Positions 25,878 to 34,343 of a stretch of 64,000 nucleotides of DNA are shown here, in pieces. This DNA is from Nocardia bovistercoris. Its GTDB lineage: Bacteria; Actinomycetota; Actinomycetes; Mycobacteriales; Mycobacteriaceae. A model generated the notes under the pieces. The model was given only the letters and a program-made list of their open reading frames with translations. It was not told the origin of the DNA and searched no databases. Location: assembly GCF_015674855.1 (NCBI RefSeq), contig NZ_JADMLG010000005.1:1-64000 (forward strand). The letters are read 5' to 3'. Within the stretch, counting starts at the first letter, position 1. Every line of letters begins with the position of its first letter. A program made the translations under genes and the position numbers.

Positions 25878-26771
25878 ATGCCGAGTAGCAACAGCGCCTC
25901 GAAGTCGGCCAAGGCCGTCCGAGCGGCCGGGAAGACCTCGCCGTCCGCGAAGAAGAGCGGCGGCAAAGGCAAACTTCCCGGCAATCGTCAGATACCGTGG
26001 CTTGCCATCGCCGCGGCAGCGGTCATCATCGCATTGATCGGCGCGCTGGCCTTCAGCCTGGTGCCGAAGTACCGCGAACAAGCCGAACTCGACAGATTCA
26101 CGCCGAGCGCGGAGAAGAAGGACCCGTCCGACCAGATCGACGGCGTGCTGAAGAAGGACTACGCGCAGGGCGCGGGCAAGCACATCGCCTCCAACCAGCG
26201 GGTGGCCTACGACCAGACCCCCGCCTTCGGCGGACCGCACGACTCGATCTGGGCCGCGTGCACCGGCGTCGTCTACAGCAAGCCGATCCGCACCGAGAAC
26301 GCCGTGCACTCCCTCGAACACGGCGCCGTGTGGATCGCCTACAACCCCGACAAGGTCGACGCGTCCGGGGTCGAGACGCTCAGCAAGAAGGTCACCGGTA
26401 AGCAGTACACGCTGATGTCGCCGTATCCGGGACTGGACGCGCCGATCTCCCTGCAGTCGTGGGGCCATCAGCTCAAGCTCGACAGCCCCGACGACAAGCG
26501 GATCAACCAGTTCATCACCGCGCTGCGCCAGAATCCGTACGCCTACCCCGAAGTCGGCGCCGACTGCTCGAATCCGTACTTCGACCGCGACAATCCGACA
26601 CCGTTCGACCCGGCGCCGCCCGGACCCGACGCGATCCCCATGGACGGCACCGGCGTCTCCACCGACCAGAGCGAATTGGGCGGCGGCGGAAGCATTCCCG
26701 GCATGCCGAACATTCCCGGCGTACCAGGGCTGCCCACCGGTCTCGTCCCCGCGCCCACACCGGAGCAGTAG
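25878..26771 (+). CDS. DUF3105 membrane-anchored protein
   Basis: The 297-residue protein has a basic cytoplasmic N terminus (Lys/Ser/Ala-rich, about 45 residues) and one membrane helix (WLAIAAAAVIIALIGALAF). Its extracytoplasmic DUF3105 domain contains the diagnostic VHSLEHGAVWIAYNP. The C-terminal tail is Pro/Gly-rich (PGMPNIPGVPGLPTG). The function is not established. Its TAG stop overlaps the GTG of the DUF305 gene, so the two are translationally coupled. ATG at 25878 is chosen as the first start after the argS divergent region. Confidence 0.88.
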   Translation: MPSSNSASKSAKAVRAAGKTSPSAKKSGGKGKLPGNRQIPWLAIAAAAVIIALIGALAFSLVPKYREQAELDRFTPSAEKKDPSDQIDGVLKKDYAQGAGKHIASNQRVAYDQTPAFGGPHDSIWAACTGVVYSKPIRTENAVHSLEHGAVWIAYNPDKVDASGVETLSKKVTGKQYTLMSPYPGLDAPISLQSWGHQLKLDSPDDKRINQFITALRQNPYAYPEVGADCSNPYFDRDNPTPFDPAPPGPDAIPMDGTGVSTDQSELGGGGSIPGMPNIPGVPGLPTGLVPAPTPEQ

Positions 26772-27484
26772 TGGAGGACTCGGGCGGATTCGGCGGACAA
26801 CTGCGGCGCCAGCGCACCGCGCTCGTCGTCCTCGGCGCGGTCGGCGCGATACTGCTCGGCTTCGCGATCGGCGTGCTCGCCCGCATCCCACTCGACGGCG
26901 CCAAGGAACCCGATCCCGGCACCGTCGACGTCGGATTCACCCAGGACATGTCCGCCCACCACGCCCAAGCCGTGGAAATGGCGGGCGTGGCGCTGCTGCG
27001 CTCCTCCGACACCGAGGTGCGCAGACTCGCCTACGACATCATGACCACGCAGCAGGCCCAGGTCGGGCGCATGCAGGGCTGGCTGCAGCTGTGGGGCAAG
27101 CCCGCGCAGAGCATCGACGGCTACATGGGGTGGATGACTGATACACGTGAGAATGGTCACGATCACGTCGGCGGGGCCGACCATGGGAGCGGTGGCGGGG
27201 CCGACCACCACGCGAACGGACCGGTCGCGACCATGCCGGGCATGGCGAGCGCCGAAGACCTCGCCACCCTCCGCCAAACCCCCGACGTCGACCGCCTGTT
27301 CCTGCAACTCATGCTGCGCCACCACCAAGGCGGACTCCCCATGATCGAATACGCGGCCCAACACGCCGAAACCACCGCCGTGCGCACCCTCGCCACCACC
27401 ATGGCCGCCACCCAGACCAACGAATCCCAACTCATCACCACCCTCCTGACCGCCCGAGGCGGCACCCCCCTCCCCACCAACTGA
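26771..27484 (+). CDS. DUF305 membrane-anchored His-rich protein
   Basis: The 237-residue protein has an N-terminal membrane anchor (TALVVLGAVGAILLGFAIGVLA). Two DUF305 ferritin-like repeats follow, with the paired motifs FTQDMSAHHAQAVEMA and MLRHHQGGLPMIEYAA. Between them is an insert rich in His, Asp and Gly (about residues 130-155) that looks metal-binding. DUF305 proteins are often linked to copper or to surface metal handling; that is inference here. GTG at 26771 overlaps the stop of the DUF3105 gene. Confidence 0.88.
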   Translation: MEDSGGFGGQLRRQRTALVVLGAVGAILLGFAIGVLARIPLDGAKEPDPGTVDVGFTQDMSAHHAQAVEMAGVALLRSSDTEVRRLAYDIMTTQQAQVGRMQGWLQLWGKPAQSIDGYMGWMTDTRENGHDHVGGADHGSGGGADHHANGPVATMPGMASAEDLATLRQTPDVDRLFLQLMLRHHQGGLPMIEYAAQHAETTAVRTLATTMAATQTNESQLITTLLTARGGTPLPTN

Positions 27485-27588
27485 CCCCACCGATTCCCCC
27501 TCTCCCCTTACTTTTTTGGCCCAAGCCCACCGATGCGATACGCTTGCCCCGCCCGATCGGAAGGCACAGCCCCCGACCGGCCTATCCC

Positions 27589-27661
27589 GCCCTCGTAGCT
27601 CAGGGGATAGAGCGTCTGCCTCCGGAGCAGAAGGCCGCAGGTTCGAATCCTGCCGAGGGCA
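27589..27661 (+). tRNA. tRNA-Arg (CCG)
   Basis: Acceptor stem GCCCTCG pairs with CGAGGGC. The anticodon arm TCTGC-CTCCGGA-GCAGA gives anticodon CCG, reading CGG. The T-arm is GCAGG-TTCGAAT-CCTGC and the discriminator is A. The 3' CCA is not encoded (the genomic sequence is ACCG). It is followed by a terminator hairpin. Confidence 0.97.
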
Positions 27662-27665
27662 CCGA

Positions 27666-27703
27666 GCCCGGCTGCCGAACACACTGGTAGTCGGGCATTT
27701 TCT
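27666..27703 (+). terminator. terminator of tRNA-Arg
   Basis: GCCCGGCTGC (27666-27675) pairs with GTAGTCGGGC (27687-27696) over 10 bp including two G-U pairs, followed by ATTTTCT: a classic intrinsic terminator just after the tRNA. Confidence 0.7.
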
Positions 27704-28138
27704 TGCCCCGCTTCTCCGCATCCACCATCGGCGAGGTACCCGCTCAATCCGGCTCGCGATTGTCGTGCGGCAAACACCACCCGTAGCCTTCGATTCGGGT
27801 CTTCATGGGCAAGACGGACGGTAAGCAACATTGGGACGCCGATCACTTCGTACGACCATCCGGGGGTGTGATGAGCAATCGGCAAACACCCAGAGCACAT
27901 CGAGGACGACCGCTACTTCGGCGAGCGCCGACAACGCGGCTGGCTCGAATGATCGAACACGCTCGAACCGCGGTAGTGCCGGTCACAGTTCCGGTGGCCA
28001 CCAACGCACGCGCTCCGGAGAAACAGTGGTGGCGAGATTCCGGCAAACAAGATGGTCAGCCTCGGCTTCAATCGAATCCGGATCACCACCTGTCTTCGCG
28101 GCGAATGGCCGGTGTGTTCCCGGTGTCTCCGAACGTCC
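27704..28138. other. gap after tRNA-Arg
   Basis: About 430 bases with slightly lower GC than the flanks and no recognised gene. Open frames here have no consistent codon bias. I see no transposase, direct repeat of the tRNA 3' end or integrase. Confidence 0.4.
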
Positions 28139-28429
28139 ATGCGACAGCGCAGAATCAGCCGATCAATCGTCATCGGTGGGTTGTGCTGTGTTCTGGGAAT
28201 GGTGATCTCCAAGGCTCTCGGCCTCGGCCAAGCCGCCATCGTCACCTTCGCCGTCGCGGTGTTCCCGATCTGGATTCTTATCTGTCTTCTCGCGGCAGCT
28301 ACGCTCCGCCGTCGAGCAAACACGTTCATCCGGTGTCGTCCGATCGTGTCCACGGACGCGTTCGAGTTCGAGGCACATCCCAGGTTCGCCACGGCAATGA
28401 CCGACTCCTCAGCCGACGACTTCACCTGA
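28139..28429 (+). CDS. small hypothetical membrane protein
   Basis: An unrecognised 96-residue product with a basic N terminus (MRQRRISRS) and two clear membrane helices (IVIGGLCCVLGMVISKAL and AIVTFAVAVFPIWILICLLA). A 35-residue soluble tail ends in acidic residues. Third codon positions are mostly G or C through the helices, which supports coding. No good ribosome site precedes the ATG at 28139, and an ATG at 28052 would add 29 residues. It stands alone in the gap between tRNA-Arg and the first vapBC. Confidence 0.45.
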   Translation: MRQRRISRSIVIGGLCCVLGMVISKALGLGQAAIVTFAVAVFPIWILICLLAAATLRRRANTFIRCRPIVSTDAFEFEAHPRFATAMTDSSADDFT

Positions 28430-28522
28430 CCGAGACCGCGACGGAGGTCGAGTCAAGGCACCGCCCAATGGCGCCGCCAGCCCCAGGAGCTGTTGCACGG
28501 CAGGGCACCTGAAGCAAACCCT

Positions 28523-28915
28523 TCAGCCGAGCGCGCCCACGACCTCTACGCCGTGGATTCGCGCGGCCTTCTGCATCCCCTCGTCCAATGTCATCAGAGG
28601 GTAGGCGAGCCGTTGGGCCAGCGCGATGTACCAGGCGTCCGCATAGGTCGCGTTGTCGAGCAATTTCAAAGCGGCAACCGAATCGCCGGGCTCACGAATT
28701 CTTTCCACGGGATGCGTGCTGAACAACGCGATCAACCCGTGCGCCTGTTCCGACTCCAGAACGCCGCGCCGGGACAATCGGACGAGCGCGGACCCGACCT
28801 CGAAATCCACATGCGGCGGCGAGACGCATCCAGCGATCCGAATCCGCTCCACATAACCCGGCTGAAGAATCCCGCGCAGCAGATCGACCCAGACCGATGC
28901 GTCGACGACAATCAC
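28523..28915 (-). CDS. vapC: VapC-type PIN-domain toxin (module 1)
   Basis: Predicted Mg-dependent ribonuclease toxin. The 130-residue product has the four acidic PIN positions: VVDASVWVD at the start, the Glu in DFEVGSALVRL, the Asp pair in NATYADAWYIALA, and the late LDEGM. Family members cut specific tRNA or rRNA sites; the target here is unknown. Its ATG overlaps the antitoxin stop by four bases, as usual for vapBC operons. It lies in the interval between the tRNA-Arg and tRNA-Cys genes. Confidence 0.92.
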   Translation of the reverse strand: MIVVDASVWVDLLRGILQPGYVERIRIAGCVSPPHVDFEVGSALVRLSRRGVLESEQAHGLIALFSTHPVERIREPGDSVAALKLLDNATYADAWYIALAQRLAYPLMTLDEGMQKAARIHGVEVVGALG

Positions 28916-29181
28916 TCCTGCCCCCGGTCGTAATCTTCTCGCACCTCACGCACCACCTCGGCTCCCGAGGGCGTCCCCTGACCGATGATTCGCAGCCGCC
29001 GCTGGGTTTGCCGCAACTCCTCGTCCCACTTGGCGATCGCCCGCCGCTGCAACTCTCGCTGCACGTCAGCGGTCATAAGGTCCCTCAGGTACGCCGACAC
29101 CGATTTGTGCTCGGCGCTGGCCTTCTCCGCGATCACCGCCGCCACATCGTCCGGAACGTCTCGCACCTGCACAGTCGCCAT
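28912..29181 (-). CDS. vapB: VapB/FitA-type antitoxin (module 1)
   Basis: The 89-residue antitoxin has an N-terminal ribbon-helix-helix (MATVQVRDVPDDVAAVIAEK, followed by the SVSAYLRDLM helix) for DNA binding. A C-terminal helical region ends in EVVREVREDYDRGQE, which should wrap around VapC. ATG at 29181 has GGAAGG six bases upstream. The palindromic words at 29194-29223 are the likely autoregulatory operator. It is translationally coupled to vapC. Confidence 0.92.
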   Translation of the reverse strand: MATVQVRDVPDDVAAVIAEKASAEHKSVSAYLRDLMTADVQRELQRRAIAKWDEELRQTQRRLRIIGQGTPSGAEVVREVREDYDRGQE

Positions 29182-29193
29182 AGCCCACCTTCC

Positions 29194-29223
29194 GCATGCA
29201 CTATTTCATGCATACTAGCATGC
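29194..29223 (-). promoter_or_regulatory. vapBC module 1 operator
   Basis: GCATGC occurs at 29194-29199 and 29218-29223, with GCATAC at 29210-29215, so GCATAC-TA-GCATGC forms a near-perfect inverted repeat. The minus-strand -10-like TAGTAT lies within it. Spacing fits repression by the ribbon-helix-helix antitoxin. The half-site GCATAC is shared with the operator of module 2. Confidence 0.55.
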
Positions 29224-29270
29224 AATGATCGAGACCAGCGACCCAAAGCCGCCGAGTCAGGATGGCGAGT

Positions 29271-30524
29271 TCACATGTGTAGCGGTGGGGACGGGGTGAA
29301 GAGGACCGGCAGTTCGGTCATCGAGCGGTGGAAGGGGCCCGGGCGCCAATCGGGGGCGCCGGTGGGGAAGTTCGGGCGCATTTCCGGGAGGGCGTCGAGG
29401 AGTTGGTCGATCGCGTCCTGGGCGATCAGGTACGCGATGGTCTGGGCGGGGCAGCTGTGTTGGCCGAGACCCCAGGACAGGTGTGAGCGGTTGCCGCGGC
29501 GGTCGCCGCTGCGCAGGCGCGGGTCGTTGTTGCACGCGGCGATGCTGATGACGACCGGTTCGTTGGCGGGAAGCCAGAGGTCGTCGATCAGGATGGGCTG
29601 GCGGGGGTAGGTGAGCAGGAAGTTCACCAGCGGCGGGTTGGTGAACAGGACTTCGTCGAGGGCGTCGCGGGTGGACAGGCTGCCGCCGAGCACGTCTTGG
29701 CCGAGGCCGTCCTCGGCGAGGATCTGTAGCAGGGTGTTGGTGATCAGGGTCTGCTGGATCTCGATGCCCGCGCCGTATTGGCTGTTGATCTGGTGCAGGA
29801 TCTCCTCGTCGGACAGCTCCGCCGGATGTCGCAGCATGCGCGTGACCACGTCGTCGGCGGGTTGGCGGCGTTTGAGATCGATCAGTTCCATGAGCGCCGC
29901 GGCGACGATCTGGTTGCCGGATTCGGCGTCGATGTTCTCGAATATCTTGGCCATGCCTTCGGCGATGCGTTCCCCCAGATCCGGCGGGCAGCCGAGCAGA
30001 ACGTTGCAGGCCGCGAACGAGAGCGGGAAACAGTACTGTTTGATCAGGTCGGCCTGTCCGGCTTCGCAGAAACCGTTGATCAACGGCACGGCGAGTTTCT
30101 CCATGTGGATATGCAGGGCGTGCAGGTCGACATCGCGCATCGCCGCATTGTGGACGTCGCGATAACGCCGATGTTCGGCGCCGGTGGTGCGCGCCGGGAC
30201 GGGTCGGTAACCGACCAGCGGGAGAATCGGGCAGTCGGCGGGCAGGGTTTCCTGCCACGCCCTCGGGTCGGCCGGGAAATGCTCTGGATCATTGAGTATC
30301 CGCACCGCGGTCCGATAGTCGATCACCAGCGTCGCCGCGACACCCGGCGACAATTCGACCGGGACCATCGATTGGCCGGACCGGTACATCCGCGCGTAGT
30401 GACTGCTCGGATCCGAGGCGAATTCCGGTTCCCAGAGCAGGTATCGCGGATCATCGCTTCCGAACGGCGTGTTGTGCGCGACCGGGCAGGTCGAGGTCGG
30501 CGTTCGCTGGTCGGACGTGCTCAA
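29271..30524 (-). CDS. cytochrome P450, CYP157-like, lacking the ExxR arginine
   Basis: The 417-residue protein has the heme-thiolate motif WGLGQHSCPAQ (Cys about residue 358). The I-helix reads QYGAGIEIQQTLITN instead of the usual AGxDT. The K-helix reads DEVLFTNPP, so the invariant ExxR arginine is Phe (about residue 291). CYP157 enzymes of streptomycete conservons also break ExxR and have CPAQ at the heme. TTG at 30524 is chosen because GGGAG sits seven bases upstream. No conservon partners (histidine kinase, roadblock, DUF742, GTPase) are nearby. It is divergent from a canonical P450. Substrate and redox partner are unknown. Confidence 0.85.
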   Translation of the reverse strand: MSTSDQRTPTSTCPVAHNTPFGSDDPRYLLWEPEFASDPSSHYARMYRSGQSMVPVELSPGVAATLVIDYRTAVRILNDPEHFPADPRAWQETLPADCPILPLVGYRPVPARTTGAEHRRYRDVHNAAMRDVDLHALHIHMEKLAVPLINGFCEAGQADLIKQYCFPLSFAACNVLLGCPPDLGERIAEGMAKIFENIDAESGNQIVAAALMELIDLKRRQPADDVVTRMLRHPAELSDEEILHQINSQYGAGIEIQQTLITNTLLQILAEDGLGQDVLGGSLSTRDALDEVLFTNPPLVNFLLTYPRQPILIDDLWLPANEPVVISIAACNNDPRLRSGDRRGNRSHLSWGLGQHSCPAQTIAYLIAQDAIDQLLDALPEMRPNFPTGAPDWRPGPFHRSMTELPVLFTPSPPLHM

Positions 30525-30710
30525 GAATCGACTCCCGGATTTGTCGTCATCGTGCCTCGGCGCGGTGGGGATCCATCGCACCGAGGCGACCATACTCCGA
30601 ATGTCGAATTTTCGTTTCAGACTTGTTGAACTCGTGCGGCTTTCGAGTACGCGACGAGACCGCGAGGCGCCACTCCACCACGTCCGCCGCGCGCCGGAAC
30701 TCGAATTTCA

Positions 30711-30739
30711 TTGAATCGCAACATATTTGGTGGTAGCGT
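30711..30739 (+). promoter_or_regulatory. promoter of the canonical P450 gene
   Basis: -35 TTGAAT (30711-30716), a 17-bp spacer, and -10 TAGCGT (30734-30739) lie 46 bases before the start codon at 30786, inside the 261-base divergent region between the two P450 genes. Confidence 0.5.
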
Positions 30740-30785
30740 GCGTTGGCCGAGAACAGCCGACCATCGTGAGATGTGGAGTTCGAGT

Positions 30786-32045
30786 ATGACCACCGACGTT
30801 TCGATCGATCTTTTGCGCGCCGAATTCCGGCGAGACTACGACCCTTACGGCACGGTGCCGATCGGTGCGCAACTGGCGGAACTCGCGCAGCGCCGGGAAA
30901 CGCTGCCCATCAGCTACTCCGCGCGCGGCAACGGCTGCTGGGTATTGACCCGCTACGACGACATCGCGGGCGTGCTGCGGCGCAGCAACCGAGGCTTCAT
31001 CAGCTTTCCCAACGATCCCGACGGCAACAACTCCGCGGGCTCCGAGGAAGGCATGATCCCGATCGAAGTCGACGGGGCCAAGCACCGGCAATTCCGGGCC
31101 ATACTCGAGCCTGCGTTCGCGCCGGGCCGAGTGGCGCGACTGGAAGAGGGTTTGCGGGAGTGGGCGAACAAGTTGATCGACACGTGGATCGAGAAGGGTG
31201 AATGCGATTTCAGCAATGATTTCGCGTTGCCGTTTCCGGGGATCACGGTCATGCAGATCATGGGCTGGCCCGAACAGGATATCGAGCGGCTCAACGGCTG
31301 GGTCGACATCGTGATGCACGGTCTGCCGAATGCCTCGCGGGCGGAGGCCGACGCCGCAAGGGGAAAGGCGCACGGCGAGATCCACGAGTACCTGTTCGCG
31401 CTGATCGAGCAGCGTCGCGCCGAGCCGTCCCGCGACGACGTGACGTCGGCGGCGTTGAATGCCGAGATCGACGGCAAGAAGCTGACGAACTCCGAACTGT
31501 TCGACCTTTTCCTGCTGATGATGCTCGCGGGCATGGACACCGTGCGCAGCGTCCTCGGTCAGGCGATCGTGCATCTGGCCGCCGAGCAGCGGAACTGGGA
31601 CCGGATCAACGAGACGCCGGAACTGCTCAACTCGTCGGTGGAGGAATTCCTGCGGTGGGCGACGCCGCCGGTGCCGACGCGCACGGTCGACCAGGACGAG
31701 GTCAGCGTCGGCGAGCTGACGTTGACGCGCGGCGAGCGGGTCCATTTCCCGCTCGCCGCCGCCAACCGTGATCCCGCTTACTACGACGCCCCCGACGATG
31801 TCGTACTCGAACGCTTCACGAAACCCGATGCGAAACCGCACCTGGCATTCGGCCTCGGACCGCACCACTGCCTCGGCGTGCACCTCGCCCGCTTGGAACT
31901 GCGCATCGCCTTTCAGGAACTGCGCCGCCGGATCCCCCGCTTCGGCCTGGCGCCGGACCAGCAGCCGAAGGAACACCTCGGACTCGCGTGGGGTGTTGAC
32001 AACGTCCACATCCGGTTCGAGCCCGGAGCACGTGAAACGGTCTGA
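30786..32045 (+). CDS. cytochrome P450 (canonical)
   Basis: Soluble bacterial monooxygenase of 419 residues. It has all hallmarks: I-helix LAGMDTVRS, K-helix ExxR in VEEFLRWATPP, and the heme loop FGLGPHHCLG (Cys about residue 362). ATG at 30786 has GGAG seven bases upstream. No ferredoxin gene is adjacent. It is divergent from the ExxR-less P450, which suggests shared control. The substrate cannot be deduced. Confidence 0.93.
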   Translation: MTTDVSIDLLRAEFRRDYDPYGTVPIGAQLAELAQRRETLPISYSARGNGCWVLTRYDDIAGVLRRSNRGFISFPNDPDGNNSAGSEEGMIPIEVDGAKHRQFRAILEPAFAPGRVARLEEGLREWANKLIDTWIEKGECDFSNDFALPFPGITVMQIMGWPEQDIERLNGWVDIVMHGLPNASRAEADAARGKAHGEIHEYLFALIEQRRAEPSRDDVTSAALNAEIDGKKLTNSELFDLFLLMMLAGMDTVRSVLGQAIVHLAAEQRNWDRINETPELLNSSVEEFLRWATPPVPTRTVDQDEVSVGELTLTRGERVHFPLAAANRDPAYYDAPDDVVLERFTKPDAKPHLAFGLGPHHCLGVHLARLELRIAFQELRRRIPRFGLAPDQQPKEHLGLAWGVDNVHIRFEPGARETV

Positions 32046-32060
32046 ACGCCAGAAACGGCT

Positions 32061-32321
32061 TCAGTCGGCGGCGCTCCAGCCTTCGGGATCGGCGGCGTCT
32101 CCGGGATACTGTTCGCCGCGCAGTTCGAGGGTGCTCTGCGCGCTGATGTAGGCGGTCACGTCCTCGGGTTCGAGGACGTCGACGGTCAGGGAGAGTTCGA
32201 CGTCGACGCCCTGCGCCAAGGTGAAGCCGACCAATGTCCCCGTCACCGCGCTGTCACCCCCCTGCAATCGCACCGACGCGCCTAGGTCGCCGTAGTCCAG
32301 ACTCGCGGCCTTCTTGATCAT
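32061..32321 (-). CDS. small hypothetical protein
   Basis: An unrecognised 86-residue acidic protein (MIKKAASLDYGDLGASV...) with a beta-rich pattern (GTLVGFTLAQGVDVELSLTVDVLEPEDV). It has no membrane segment or cysteine. Codon bias is high-GC as in real genes. ATG at 32321 is preferred over a GTG three codons upstream. It is convergent with the P450 gene and lies 60 bases downstream of the XRE regulator on the same strand, so it might be the last gene of that cassette. Confidence 0.6.
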   Translation of the reverse strand: MIKKAASLDYGDLGASVRLQGGDSAVTGTLVGFTLAQGVDVELSLTVDVLEPEDVTAYISAQSTLELRGEQYPGDAADPEGWSAAD

Positions 32322-32381
32322 GCTGCCCACGCCAGGAGCGTACTGGGATACCGGAGCGCGCGCTCGGCTCGGAGCCCGAGG

Positions 32382-33218
32382 TCAGGGCGTGGACGAATGT
32401 TCGGCGGCGGTGCGGATCATGGTGCGGGCGTGGTCGCCGTAGAGGGCCCGTTCGGTGAGGGCGGTGAAGGTGCGTTCGTATTGGACCAGTTCTCCCGGTT
32501 GGGTGATGGTGAGTTGGGCCGTCACCGTCTCGACGTGCACGCGGCGGCGGTCGTAGATCACGAAGTTCGTTGTGGTGTAGAGGAATTCCGCGGTTTTCGG
32601 GACGATGCCGATGACCACGCGGGTGAGGGTCATGAGGTCGAGCAGGTGTTCGAGTTGGGCGCGGCGCACGGAATCGTCGCCGACTCCGGTGTAGAGGGCG
32701 GGTTCGCCGATGAGGAAGTGGAAGCGGTGCACGCCGTCGCGCAGGACCGACTGGCGGCGCATGCGCATCTCAACGGCTTCGGCCAAGTCGTTCGCGCCGC
32801 CCGCGAATTCGATGCAGCGCGACAGGATCGCCTCGGCGTAGTCGCGGGTCTGGAGCAGGCCGGTGGGGATCAGCGGGTCGTAGCCGCGGACCAGGCGGGT
32901 CACCGATTCCAGTTCGATGCTCTGGCGCTGGCGGTGGGCGTGCCCGTCGGCGATGACGCGGCGCCACTCGAGGTAGGCGGCGTTCACATTGCGGACGGTC
33001 GCGATGAGGTCGGGCAGCGCGAGGTCGGAATCGGTGAGCTGGCACCAATCGGTGAGGTCCTGCTCGGTGGGCAACTGGCGTCCGTGCTCGATCTTGGACA
33101 CCTTCGACGCGGGCCATCCCGCGAAATCGGCCAGCCGCGCACCGGACATACCGGCCGCGATACGCAGTTCGCGCAGCCTCGCACCCAGGGCCTGCCTGGC
33201 CTGATCGACGTCGGTCAC
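32382..33218 (-). CDS. XRE-family regulator with DUF5753 domain
   Basis: The 278-residue protein has an N-terminal helix-turn-helix (LGARLRELRIAAGMSGARLADFAGWPASKVSKIEHG). The C-terminal DUF5753 region contains YDPLIPTGLLQTRDYAEAIL and FLIGEPALYTGVG. Such proteins are abundant in actinobacteria, next to small partner genes, in BldB/WhiJ-like regulatory sets. Its GTG start overlaps the stop of the DUF6879 gene by four bases (GTGA). The target genes are unknown; its own cassette and the divergent fusion gene at 34344 are candidates. Confidence 0.92.
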   Translation of the reverse strand: MTDVDQARQALGARLRELRIAAGMSGARLADFAGWPASKVSKIEHGRQLPTEQDLTDWCQLTDSDLALPDLIATVRNVNAAYLEWRRVIADGHAHRQRQSIELESVTRLVRGYDPLIPTGLLQTRDYAEAILSRCIEFAGGANDLAEAVEMRMRRQSVLRDGVHRFHFLIGEPALYTGVGDDSVRRAQLEHLLDLMTLTRVVIGIVPKTAEFLYTTTNFVIYDRRRVHVETVTAQLTITQPGELVQYERTFTALTERALYGDHARTMIRTAAEHSSTP

Positions 33219-33736
33219 CGCGGGTAACTGGCGTGCGGAATCGAAGCGGGCCATACGCGGTCGCGTATCTCGCGGGCATAGTCGACGATGCGGGTGTCCC
33301 CGGTCGCGGCGGTGCCGGACCACCAGCCGTTCTCGTCGAAGATCGAATAGGCGACGAGGTGGTCGTCGATGAGCCAGTAGTCGTCGGCACGTGCGTCGGT
33401 GGGCGCGGCGTCGCGGCGCGGCAACCACCGCACATCCTCGCCGGCCGCGATGTTGTGCGGGGTCAGGGCGAGCAGGTAGCGGGTGTAGGGACCGTGCGGT
33501 GTGGTCACGATCCGCGCGCGATCGACGGCGACGCCGCGCGCGACGGTCGCGGCGACCAGTTCGGCCCACGGCACGAACCAGGCGCCGCCGGGATCGGTGG
33601 ATTCGTCGGCCAGGAATTCGGTCATCGCGGAATGCTCCGTGTCCGACAGGTATTCGTCTCGGGTTTCGAGATGGAAGGCACGATATCTCGCATTCGCCAG
33701 TAATTCCGATAAGGCGTCACGCCGGTAAAGCCGCAT
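33215..33736 (-). CDS. DUF6879 family protein
   Basis: The 173-residue soluble protein has the typical FHLETRDEYLSDTEHSAM start, the WFVPWAELVAATVARGV segment and WLIDDHLVAYSIFDENGWW. The family is regularly encoded with XRE/DUF5753 regulators in actinobacteria; its biochemical role is unknown. ATG at 33736 has AGGAG upstream. The start lies within the end of the upstream 107-residue gene (20-base overlap), and its stop overlaps the regulator start. Confidence 0.88.
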   Translation of the reverse strand: MRLYRRDALSELLANARYRAFHLETRDEYLSDTEHSAMTEFLADESTDPGGAWFVPWAELVAATVARGVAVDRARIVTTPHGPYTRYLLALTPHNIAAGEDVRWLPRRDAAPTDARADDYWLIDDHLVAYSIFDENGWWSGTAATGDTRIVDYAREIRDRVWPASIPHASYPR

Positions 33737-34040
33737 CCGGCATCAACTCCTGTCCGATCGCCACCTCGACGGCCGCTTCATGACCGGGGATCTGCATGAT
33801 CGTCAGGGCCTCGGCATCGGTGACACGTGTTCCTGTCACGATAAATGTGCCACGATTGGTGTCTTCCAAACCGGTCAGGCAGGTACCGGGTTCGGCGAAG
33901 GCGAGAAGTCTGTGCGGGATCTCGATTCTGTCCCGATGGCCGGTCTTCCACCCCTGTACCACCAGTGTGTCACGGTCCGAGGCCCACAGACGCGGTGAGC
34001 CGCCGTCCCCCGACCCGCCACCCAGCAGCCGCACATACAT
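33717..34040 (-). CDS. small hypothetical protein of the DUF6879/XRE cassette
   Basis: An unnamed 107-residue protein: MYVRLLGGGSGDGGSPRLW, a middle with DTLVVQGWK, and a C-terminal TFIVTGTRVTDAEALTIMQIPGHEAAVEV. The pattern suggests a compact beta-rich fold. Genes of this look often precede DUF6879/XRE pairs in Nocardia and relatives. ATG at 34040 has GAGGGAG five bases upstream. It overlaps the next gene by 20 bases; it is the first gene of the three-gene operon. Confidence 0.8.
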   Translation of the reverse strand: MYVRLLGGGSGDGGSPRLWASDRDTLVVQGWKTGHRDRIEIPHRLLAFAEPGTCLTGLEDTNRGTFIVTGTRVTDAEALTIMQIPGHEAAVEVAIGQELMPDAALPA

Positions 34041-34343
34041 TCGCACTCCCTCGTTGCTCGGTATCGGTACCGACCTTCTCACCAGTGGTCACGACGTCAC
34101 ATCCGTTCGACTTCGCGCAAGAAATCTCGAGAAAGAATCTGGAACCCGAACCGTATCGCCCCATAGCGTGCTCGGTGGGCACGACCACCCGTGGATTCGC
34201 GCTGCCCACAATCGACTACGGAAGGCAGAAGGTGTCTTTGATCCCGCAGGACGGTTCGCGGACGGCGATCGCTCGGCTCCGACATTCGACGGCGATCCCC
34301 TGCCACGCAACACTGCTCGACGCGGAACCCCTCGGCTGACCGG
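34041..34343. other. divergent intergenic region
   Basis: About 300 bases between the three-gene XRE cassette (leftwards) and the recombinase-like/2H fusion gene (rightwards). It must hold both promoters. No confident hexamer pair or long palindrome was recognised. Confidence 0.4.

Noticed and set aside
25770..26891. Minus-strand 373-residue frame opposite the DUF3105/DUF305 genes
   Set aside because: No ribosome site or similarity; the plus strand encodes two recognised families with overlapping stop and start.
28912..29181. Plus-strand frames opposite vapBC module 1
   Set aside because: Shadows; the minus strand has the toxin and antitoxin motifs, four-base overlap and operator.
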